From Maylandia zebra (lineage: Eukaryota > Chordata > Actinopteri > Cichliformes > Cichlidae), in the NCBI RefSeq assembly GCF_041146795.1, contig NC_135169.1, positions 14,918,352-14,982,351 of the forward strand: DNA of 64,000 bases, written 5' to 3'. Shown piece after piece: positions 23,868-39,000 of this stretch; within the stretch, counting starts at the first letter, position 1; every line of letters begins with the position of its first letter. A model generated the notes under the pieces. The model was not told where the DNA came from. It made no database searches and saw only the letters and a list, made by a program, of their open reading frames with translations. Both the position numbers and the translations under genes were made by a program.

Positions 23868-24079
23868 TGTCAGGTTCAGGGTAAGTACGTGACCCAAATG
23901 CAGGACTTCACAAAAGAGACTGTTTATTCACAGTGGAGATGGTGAACAATAACGTGACAGTTTCCAAAAATATGGCTTCCATTGTGGAGCTCCTGACTCC
24001 CACACAGTGCTCATGGTCTGTAGTGTGAATGGTGAAAACTCCAACACTTGATATATACAATAGCTCCACTCCTGTGACA
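23868..24079 (-). mobile_element. Possible LTR fragment (unit 1)
   Basis: The segment starts TGTCAGGTTCAGGG and has GTGACCCAAATGCAGGAC and, on the minus strand, GTGAATAAACAG, all like the ends of the other TGTCA-type LTRs here. It may end at CTCCTGTGACA (24,079), but the flanks AACAA and CACTC do not form a target duplication, so borders are uncertain. Confidence 0.35.
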
Positions 24080-24280
24080 CACTCCCTTCCAGGCTCTTGA
24101 AAAGACAAGATCAAGCAAAGATAGTTTCATCTCAGAGTCAGGGCTGTACTGACTAGTTAGCTCAGCCACACTGTTAAGTAGTGGGCCACTGATGGGGATG
24201 ATCAGCGGCAGCCGGTGAGACTTGATGCAGGACAGTTATGGCTGGCTTCAGGATGGGAAATCCTTCCAGCCTCATGATCA

Positions 24281-24760
24281 GAGATGATTAGAGACAGTAA
24301 CGTGTATCTGATTACTTTTTTCAAGTGACGAGTAAAGTAAGGAATTACTATTGCAAAAAAGGTCATTAGATTACTGTTACTTTCCCGTAAGCATGCTTCG
24401 TTACTGCGTTATTAACCAGTGATTTTTTTTGTGAGAGTGTCTCATGACAATGACGTAAGCGTGTGCAACGTTCGTGGTTAACAGCTGTGTGCAGATCAAC
24501 AATGGATAATATAACGAGTGCGGGACAGAGTATGACTGTGCAGCATTTAAAGCGTGGAAGTACTGACCTTACTTTAAATTTTGATTCAGTAAAAAGAGAC
24601 AGAAACATTGGCGCCCGTGGGGTGTGTGGGAAGAAAACTTCTTTTTATAGCGAAAAAAACTCCTAAACTTCCAAGGAAGCACCGAGTATGCTGCCACAGG
24701 AATTTGAAATTCACAGAGAAACTGCCGGATCCTTCCGCTGACATGACCACTGTGGCACAC
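24281..24760 (+). mobile_element. hAT-like 5' fragment (unit 1)
   Basis: GATTAGAGACAGTAACGTG and ATTACTTTTTTCAAGTGACG resemble hAT termini. A short plus-strand frame (24463-24666: MDNITSAGQSMTVQHL within it) could be a decayed transposase start, with no domain visible. It abuts the start of the L2-like LINE. Confidence 0.4.
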
Positions 24761-24800
24761 CTGCACCAGGGCAAACCTCCACCCGCCCCACTCCTGCTAA

Positions 24801-25043
<243 letters not shown>

Positions 25044-25046
25044 TGA

Positions 25047-29147
<4,101 letters not shown>

Positions 29148-29996
29148 TTTCACTGCTATGCTGATGACACCCAGCTCTATCTGTCCATGAAGCCAGATGA
29201 CACACACCAATTAGTTAAACTGCAGGAATGTCTTAAAGACATAAAGACCTGGATGGCCGCTAACTTTCTGCTTCTTAATTCAGATAAAACTGAGGTTATT
29301 GTACTCGGCCCTGAAAATCTTATAAATATGGTATCTAACCAGATTCTTACTCTGGATGGCATTACCTTGGCCTCCAGTAACGCGGTGAGGAACCTTGGAG
29401 TCATTTTTGACCAGGACATGTCCTTCAACGCACATAAACAAATATGTAAGACTGCTTTCTTCCATTTGCGCAACATCTCTAAAATTAGAAATATCCTGTC
29501 TCAGAGTGACGCTGAAAAACTAGTTCATGCATTTATTACTTCCAGGCTGGACTACTGTAATTCATTATTATCAGGATGTCCAAAAAACTCGCTGAAAAGC
29601 CTTCAACTAATCCAAAATGCTGCAGCAAGAGTCCTGACAGGGACTAGAAAGAGAGAGCAGATTTCTCCTGTTTTGGCTTCCCTTCATTGGCTTCCTGTTA
29701 AATCCAGAATTGAATTCAAAATCCTGCTCCTCACATACAAGGTCTTAAATAATCAGGCCCCATCTTATCTTAATGACCTTGTAGTACCATATCACCCTAT
29801 TAGAGCACTTCGCTCTCGCTCTGCAGGCCTACTTGTTGTTCCTAGAGTATTTAAAAGTAGAATGGGAGGGAGAGCCTTCAGTTTTCAGGCCCCTCTTCTG
29901 TGGAACCAGCTTCCAGTTTGGATTCGGGAGACAGACACTATCTCTACTTTTAAGATTAGGCTTAAAACTTTCCTTTTTGCTAAAGCATATAGTTAG
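29148..29996 (+). pseudogene. LINE ORF2, C-terminal part after nested insertion (unit 1)
   Basis: Continues the interrupted [15 protein letters not shown] (motif C, YADD), [31 protein letters not shown], then the thumb/C-terminal region [33 protein letters not shown] and [12 protein letters not shown], ending at AKAYS. This is the usual C-terminus of fish L2-like LINEs. One codon is deleted relative to unit 2 (AHKQI versus AHIKQI). Confidence 0.88.
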
Positions 29997-30439
29997 GGCT
30001 GGATCAGGTGACCCTGAATCCTCCCTTAGTTATGCTGCAATAGATGTAGGCTGCCGGGGGATTCCCATGATGCATTGAGTTTTTCCTTTCCAGTCACCTT
30101 TCTCACTCACTATGTATTAACAGACCTCTCTGCATTGAATCATATCTGTTATTAACCTCTGTCTCTCTTCCACAGCATGTCTTTATCCTGTCTTCCTTCT
30201 CTCACCCCAACCGGTCGCAGCAGATGGCCCCGCCCCTCCCTGAGCCTGGTTCTGCCGGAGGTTTCTTCCTGTTAAAAGGGAGTTTTTCCTTCCCACTGTC
30301 GCCAAAGTGCTTGCTCATAGGGGGTCATATGATTGTTGGGTTTTTCTCTGTATCTATGAAGCGCCTTGAGGCGACTTTTGTTGTGATTTGGCGCTATATA
30401 AATAAAATTGAATTGAATTGAATTGAATTGAATTGAAAA

Positions 30440-31571
30440 TAGATTTATGAGCAACAGGACTTAGTGCCGCTGAGTCTTTGATTTTATTTATTTTCTGGAC
30501 TCTGGAGGTTTACCCAGTGACAGGTGTGCCGCAGGTGTGCCATTTTACCACTGACATGCTAAAATCTAAAGAGCAGATCAGACAGAGACTTAAAATGCTT
30601 CCAGATGAGAATATCTTCAAAAGGTGTTTGAATTCAATGAGAAGGCTGATCTAGCGCAGCATAAAAAGTCTAAGACTTGTACATGGAAGAAATGGAGAAG
30701 AAGGCTTTGTTATCTACCCTGGAATACCACCAAGCCATTGGTTCAGGTATGTGGATGACACCTGGATGAAAATCAAATCTTAGGACGTACCACAATTCAC
30801 GGATCACATTAACTTGGTTGACCAACACAGCAAGTTCACCAGGGAGGTTATGAAAAGTGGCAGGTTAGCCTTCTTAGACTGTGAGATTTCCATCAGTAAT
30901 GGGGGACATTTAGAAGTTGATGTGTACCGTAAACCTACGCATACAGATCAGTATTTAAGGTTTGACTCTCATCATCAACTGGAGAATAAACTGGGTGTAT
31001 CAGGACGCTACAACACAGAGCGAACACCATCCCCACAGACACAGCGGCCAGGGAAGCAGAAGAACATCACATCAGGAAAGTCTCAAGTATATGTGGTTAT
31101 CCCAGCTGGACATTTGTCAAAGCTAGGAAGGCGCCAAAAGAAAGCTCCAGCCGATCCAGGAGAGAAGGACCACCGCTGCCTAAGGAAAAACCCTTAATGA
31201 TCCCATATGTGTCAGGAGTATCGGAGCAGTTAAGAATCCTTTTCTCTAAACACAATGTCGCTTATGACTTTTAAACCCCAAAACACACTGTGCCAAAAAT
31301 TGATCCAATGAAACAGGTCCCCTAATGTAAACAGAGTAATATAGTGTACACTGTTAGGTGCCAGGAGGATTGCCATGATTTTTATACATCAGGGAAACAA
31401 AATAACCTCTAGATAAGCAGATGGCACAATACAGAAGAGCTAACTTGTCAGGCCAGGACTCCATAAAGAAAATATTTAATTTCTACATCATGTGAGCACA
31501 GAAATTTGAATTTGCATCAGGTATTTGGAAAATGGTGGATTTATGCCTGGATGTGTATGAATCTTTTGAAG
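30440..31571 (+). pseudogene. Penelope-like element, RT C-terminal part and endonuclease relic (unit 1)
   Basis: About 30,750 reads FRYVDDTWMKIKS, then a stop; YVDD is the RT catalytic motif C of Penelope-like elements. The frame from 30,814 gives LAFLDCEISISNGGHLEVDV and YRKPTHTDQYLRFDSHHQLE, highly characteristic of the group. A one-base deletion near 31,006 (relative to unit 2) shifts the frame. About 31,340-31,470 still shows VYTVRCQEDCHDFYIRET and MAQYRRANLSGQDS, a decayed GIY-YIG domain with stops. The N-terminal RT is missing. The right end of this fragment is the unit junction. Confidence 0.85.
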
Positions 31572-31866
31572 TATTCCCATGAAAATGTGACAAAGACTCA
31601 GAGACCAGTTTGATTCAATGCTTAAAGGTTTAATAATGAAGATGATGTTCATTCAGGGAAGTAAAGTGAAAGCTTAAAGCATTCTTTCCATTACACACTC
31701 AGTTTGTTCTTATTAAAAGAGACAATCCATCTACAGGTTGCATCATTTTTCAACTCATTCCTTATGTAGCGTTGCGGTGAACTAAAAGAAGTAAAGATGT
31801 AAGAAGACAAACATTTTAAGCTGGATTTATGAGATTATTTGCTCTAAAGACCGGTGAACCAAGCCT

Positions 31867-32966
31867 TCATTCCAGAGATCGTCTGACTTTCCTGGCGCAG
31901 ACAAATGGGTATCTGGCGTCACAGGGTATGTCATTCATACAGAGGTTTCCTGTAAGCACCAAAAATGAACATTAAGTGAAGCCATGCTCACATGGACGTC
32001 TATACTGACACAAATATTTAGTTTGCATAATAGCAGGAGCACCTGTCAATATTCATTTTTGACTCTACTTTCACAGCACTATGTAAATTTACTTTAAATT
32101 TAAAGACGTGAAATACAGCAATCTATTTTATTCATTATGGTAAAACACAAAGTTTGTCTCTGTTAAAAATAAAATTTAGAATTCATATTATTTTCCTGTA
32201 AGTCACTGCTATTTATCACACCAAATGATAAGCATTTTTTGAGAAAATGTGGATACTGTAACAGTTTTTGTTCCCCTCAAAATGAATTCATACACTTTCT
32301 TTTAAATTTTACCTGTCCAATTCATATGCAGGCAGTTCTCTCTGCCCCTGAAATTGTTAGGCTCTCCGTGACACCAGTTTGCATATGTGAAACGGGTTCC
32401 ATCGATCCAAAACCAATAACGCTCCTAGAAAACACAAAAAAAACAGAGAATAGTGTCAATAGGCAGGCATATCCTCTAGTCTCAGAACTAATGTCTAATA
32501 TTGAGTAGTGTACCTCTTGAGCATCTGAGCCTCCAATCCATGTAGGGACATGATTACGAGCACCATTAAGTATGACCCTCTGAATCGCTTGGTACTCTCC
32601 GAGGTTGCGCACAGACGCCAGATTTGCATTCAGGGACTGACAGTGTCTCTATAGGACAAAAGGTCTAGTTTAAACCAAGTTTGATATGAAAAGTATTAAA
32701 GCAGAGAGAAATGCTAAATCGAAATCACTGTTCTTACCTGCGCCTGAGCCCAAGTCAGTTGATTGGGAAAGAAGTGATAGTATCGGTTTCCATATCTAGT
32801 CCAACCCCAGGGGCTCCAAAAACATGGAGATCTCTTCTCAAGAAGATGCTCTCCTGAGGACAAGCAAAGACTACTTAGATACTCAAACATCAATTATCGT
32901 TGCTATTTACAAAAAAGTAATTGTCTTTCAAACCATGTATATGCTCAAACCTTTATACCCCCGCAA

Positions 32967-33038
<72 letters not shown>

Positions 33039-36000
33039 TATAAATATTTTATTTTCTCACTGGTAAAACATATCATTTGAACACATACATTACATACAAG
33101 TGAGGACATAGATGTGCTCTTCAGCATGACAATAATCTGAGAGGAAAATTGTTACCAACCTGGGGGATTTGATTCAGACCCATCCTTACCCACTTCATCT
33201 GGAAGAACCCAAAAAAAGTTATAATTTTGATAAATTTTAGTGGTAAATTTCCATTTATAATATTGATATTATAAGTGTTGTTTGTATTATTGATTCCACA
33301 TGTCACGGCGGGGTGCGCCGATGTGTGTGGAAACAGGACCCAAAAGCAGATGATGACGAGGAATTGTAATGATTAACAGAAAGGTGAACCTTTAATGCGA
33401 TCACGGCAGGGAAATGAACCAAGAGACCAAAAACAAACAGGCAAAACACTAAGAAACAAAACACTAAATGGTACTGAGACCAAAACCTAAACTATGACTG
33501 TGGTGGAAAAATAATAAACAAAGACCATGACTAAGACTAATAATACAGAACAGATGAAAACTAAAACTGTGACCCTGGTGAGATAAACAGACGAACCGAC
33601 AATGGCATGAAGAAAACAAAAAGCTTAAATACAGACATGAGGTGATCAGGGGAAGTGGGGACACATGGGGGAACAGCTGACAGACATAAACCTAATGACA
33701 GGACCAGGAGAGAAAGCTAAATACAATGAACAAAGAACACATGACATTGTCAAAATAAAACAGGAAATACTAACAACTAAACATGACAACACAGACCCAA
33801 CACGTGATGAATAAATACCAAACCCCAAAACATAGAAAACCCAGGAACAATAACCAATAACTGCCTAAACTAAAGGCAAAATAGGAAATAACAAACTAAT
33901 AACATATCAAAAAATACAAAGAAAACTCAGAGTGCTGGGTCGGAGACCCAGCCTGTGACAGAGCCCCCCCCTCAAGGGCGGATTCCAGACGCCCGAAAAC
34001 ACCCAGAAAACAAAACCACAACAACCCACCAAGGGCGGGCGGCGGGGGCCCAGGACGGAGGGCCAGAAACAAGGCCACAAAAAACAAAGAAACGAAAACA
34101 CACAGAGCAAACACAACAATGGCACAAAAAGTCCGAGACCCGACTTCAGGAGGGCGACCATGAACCCGGCAGAACAGGAGCGAATGGCGAAGCGGTTCAG
34201 GTGGCCGCCCCGGAGGCCGACAACAAAACAAAAGACAGTTCAAAAGTTCAGGAGGCCGACCAGGAGGCCAACGGTCCAGCAGTCCAAAATCCATGAGCTC
34301 AGGGGGCCGACCCGGAGGCCAACGGTCCAAGAGCCCAGAAAACAGTTCAGGAGGCCGGCCAGGTAGAAGGCACCGGTGGCGACGGAGCAGATCAGGAGGC
34401 CGACCGGGCGGGAGGCAGCGACGGCGACCGAGCAGGTCAGGAGGCCGGCCGGGCGGGAGGCACAGGTGGCGTAGCAGTTCAGGGGGCCGTCCATGACGGC
34501 GGCGTAGTTCAGAGGGCTGTCCATGACGGCAACGACGTCCAGTCATCGGCCGGACAGAACGTGCAGGACGAGCAGGCCGGACAGGATGTGCAGATCGGAC
34601 CGGACGTGCAGGACGAGCAGGCCGGACAGGACGTGCAGGCCGGACGGGACGTGCAGGCCGGACGGGACGTGCAGGACGAGCTGGCCGGACGGGACGTGCA
34701 GGACGAGCTGGCCGGACGGGACGTGCAGGACGTGCAGGACGAGCTGGCCGGACGGGACGAGCAGGCCGGACGGGAAGTGCAGAAGCAGACGAAGCTGAAC
34801 ACTCGGAGGCCGGACCAGGCGGAGCTGCAGAGGCTGAGGCCGGACCAGGCGGAGCTGCAGAGGCTGAGGCCGGACCAGGCGGAGCTGCAGAGGCTGAGGC
34901 CGGACCAGACGAGGATGAAGACTCTGACGAAGCTGGACCAGACGAGGATGAAGACTCTGACGAAGCTGGACCAGACGAGGATGACGACTCTGACGAAGCT
35001 GGACCAGACGAGGATGACGACTCTGACGAAGCTGGACCAGGTGACGACGAGGCGGCCGCAGGTGGCGGCTGGACGGGCTCCTCGGGCCCTCCAGCTGACG
35101 AGGCAGGTTGCTTTTCAAGTTGCAGCAACACACAGTCTATAGTGGGTGAAATGAGTTCGTATGAGTTCTCAGACTGAGGTGTGGCAGAACCAGGTGAGGC
35201 GTCGTCCTCAGGCTGAGGCGTAGAAGCAGCAAGCAGTAGCGCAGCAGGTGGTGATCCTGCAGGCGGCGGCACGGGAGCCGCAGGAGGTGGCGCTGCAGCC
35301 ACAGGTGGTGAAGCAGAAGGTGGCCAGACGGGCTCCTCGGGCCCTCCAGCTGACGAGGCGTGAGGCTGGACGGGCTCCTCGGGCCCGCCAGCTGACGTGG
35401 CGTGAGGCTGGACGGGCTCCTCGGGCCCGCCAGCTGACGTGGCGTGAGGCTGGACGGGCTCCTCGGGCCCGCCAGCTGACGTGGCGTGAGGCTGGCTGGG
35501 TTCTCCTGAACCTCCAGCAGACGAAACATGAGGCTGGCTGGGTTCTCCTGAACCTCCAGCAGACGAAACATGAGGCTGGCTGGGTTCTCCTGAACCTCCA
35601 GCAGACGAAACATGAAGCTGGCTGGGTTCTCCTGAACCTCCAGCAGACGAAACATGAAGCTGGCTGGGTTCTCCTGAACCTCCAGCAGACGAAACATGAA
35701 GCTGGCTGGGTTCTCCTGAACCTCCAGCAAACGAAACATGAGGCCGGACGGGCTCCCCGGGCCCTCCGACTGACACTGAAATTGGCTGCACCAGCTGTAC
35801 CTCCGTCTCCAAACCGGCCTGGATAGCAGTCCCACAGCAGCTTAGCTGAGCCTGATGGCTAGCTTTTCCAGGGCAAACAGTCTCTGTATAGCCGGGCTCA
35901 TTAACCGGAAAAGTAGTGTCAGTTTCCATAACCTCCGGAGAAAAAACATGAGGTGCCAAGATATAGTCACTCACTTGTGTTTGTGTAATGGAGCGTCGGC

Positions 36001-39000
36001 GGCGCGCACGCCGCTTTTTCTTAGGAGTGGAAGACGGCGGTGAAATAGGTGGAAGTCCCTGGTAACTCCGAGGTCCCCCGAGAGCCAGTCGAGTTCCCCG
36101 GAAAGAGTGCTCGTGCTCCGGAATGAGCCACGGCTTCCACCGGAGCTCCTCCTCCAATAGAGCGCAGTATATCGACTGACGCTCGTCGTGATCTAAATCA
36201 ACGGTGTCCAGCGCTTCCTCGCGCTGGACCGTGGCAGGAGTATGGCGAGACTGTGATGAGGGCGTGGAAACTGGTGAGCTGAGAGGTGGTGACGCTGTGG
36301 CGAATCTCAGCGAACCGACACGAACACACTCAGGTTCCGGAGGCAGCAATGGAGATGACTGATTGTGGGGTTGTTGTGACTGGTGGGTGCTGGAAGCCAT
36401 TTCCTGACTCGACAGTGCCTGGGCCTGCAGCATCTCCTTTATCCTGGTAAAGGCAGCAACTATGGCAGGTGAGTCCGGGAGCTGGAGAAGGCGGGGATCC
36501 CTCTCCATAATAGCTTCAGCAACATTAACCATTACCTGCTTGCTCTTTAAATCGGGCGCTGTAAAGATGCGGTCGAGGATCACTTGGATCCGAGCAGTCT
36601 CCTCCAGACACTCGGTGAGAGCAGCATCCGCTGGGTCCATACTGGTCGGTTCGTTCTGTCACGGCGGGGTGCGCCGATGTGTGTGGAAACAGGACCCAAA
36701 AGCAGATGATGACGAGGAATTGTAATGATTAACAGAAAGGTGAACCTTTAATGCGATGACGGCAGGGAAATGAACCAAGAGACCAAAAACAAACAGGCAA
36801 AACACTAAGAAACAAAACACTAAATGGTACTGAGACCAAAACCTAAACTATGACTGTGGTGGAAAAATAATAAACAAAGACCATGACTAAGACTAATAAT
36901 ACAGAACAGATGAAAACTAAAACTGTGACCCTGGTGAGATAAACAGACGAACCGACAATGGCATGAAGAAAACAAAAAGCTTAAATACAGACATGAGGTG
37001 ATCAGGGGAAGTGGGGACACATGGGGGAACAGCTGACAGACATAAACCTAATGACAGGACCAGGAGAGAAAGCTAAATACAATGAACAAAGAACACATGA
37101 CATTGTCAAAATAAAACAGGAAATACTAACAACTAAACATGACAACACAGACCCAACACGTGATGAATAAATACCAAACCCCAAAACATAGAAAACCCAG
37201 GAACAATAACCAATAACTGCCTAAACTAAAGGCAAAATAGGAAATAACAAACTAATAACATATCAAAAAATACAAAGAAAACTCAGAGTGCTGGGTCGGA
37301 GACCCAGCCTGTGACAGAGCCCCCCCCTCAAGGGCGGATTCCAGACGCCCGAAAACACCCAGAAAACAAAACCACAACAACCCACCAAGGGCGGGCGGCG
37401 GGGGCCCAGGACGGAGGGCCAGAAACAAGGCCACAAAAAACAAAGAAACGAAAACACACAGAGCAAACACAACAATGGCACAAAAAGTCCGAGACCCGAC
37501 TTCAGGAGGGCGACCATGAACCCGGCAGAACAGGAGCGAATGGCGAAGCGGTTCAGGTGGCCGCCCCGGAGGCCGACAACAAAACAAAAGACAGTTCAAA
37601 AGTTCAGGAGGCCGACCAGGAGGCCAACGGTCCAGCAGTCCAAAATCCATGAGCTCAGGGGGCCGACCCGGAGGCCAACGGTCCAAGAGCCCAGAAAACA
37701 GTTCAGGAGGCCGGCCAGGTAGAAGGCACCGGTGGCGACGGAGCAGATCAGGAGGCCGACCGGGCGGGAGGCAGCGACGGCGACCGAGCAGGTCAGGAGG
37801 CCGGCCGGGCGGGAGGCACAGGTGGCGTAGCAGTTCAGGGGGCCGTCCATGACGGCGGCGTAGTTCAGAGGGCTGTCCATGACGGCAACGACGTCCAGTC
37901 ATCGGCCGGACAGAACGTGCAGGACGAGCAGGCCGGACAGGATGTGCAGATCGGACCGGACGTGCAGGACGAGCAGGCCGGACAGGACGTGCAGGCCGGA
38001 CGGGACGTGCAGGACGAGCAGGACGTGCAGGCCGGACGGGACGTGCAGGACGAGCTGGCCGGACGGGACGTGCAGGACGAGCTGGCCGGACGGGACGTGC
38101 AGGACGTGCAGGACGAGCTGGCCGGACGGGACGAGCAGGCCGGACGGGAAGTGCAGAAGCAGACGAAGCTGAACACTCGGAGGCCGGACCAGGCGGAGCT
38201 GCAGAGGCTGAGGCCGGACCAGGCGGAGCTGCAGAGGCTGAGGCCGGACCAGGCGGAGCTGCAGAGGCTGAGGCCGGACCAGACGAGGATGAAGACTCTG
38301 ACGAAGCTGGACCAGACGAGGATGACGACTCTGACGAAGCTGGACCAGACGAGGATGACGACTCTGACGAAGCTGGACCAGGTGACGACGAGGCGGCCGC
38401 AGGTGGCGGCTGGACGGGCTCCTCGGGCCCTCCAGCTGACGAGGCAGGTTGCTTTTCAAGTTGCAGCAACACACAGTCTATAGTGGGTGAAATGAGTTCG
38501 TATGAGTTCTCAGACTGAGGTGTGGCAGAACCAGGTGAGGCGTCGTCCTCAGGCTGAGGCGTAGAAGCAGCAAGCAGTAGCGCAGCAGGTGGTGATCCTG
38601 CAGGCGGCGGCACGGGAGCCGCAGGAGGTGGCGCTGCAGCCACAGGTGGTGAAGCAGAAGGTGGCCAGACGGGCTCCTCGGGCCCTCCAGCTGACGAGGC
38701 GTGAGGCTGGACGGGCTCCTCGGGCCCGCCAGCTGACGTGGCGTGAGGCTGGACGGGCTCCTCGGGCCCGCCAGCTGACGTGGCGTGAGGCTGGACGGGC
38801 TCCTCGGGCCCGCCAGCTGACGTGGCGTGAGGCTGGCTGGGTTCTCCTGAACCTCCAGCAGACGAAACATGAGGCTGGCTGGGTTCTCCTGAACCTCCAG
38901 CAGACGAAACATGAGGCTGGCTGGGTTCTCCTGAACCTCCAGCAGACGAAACATGAAGCTGGCTGGGTTCTCCTGAACCTCCAGCAGACGAAACATGAAG

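Noticed and set aside
34543..35835. Overlapping 190-230 codon ORFs on both strands within the LTR element
   Set aside because: They are shadows of the GC-rich tandem repeats, open in several frames, and do not include the unique N-terminal region.
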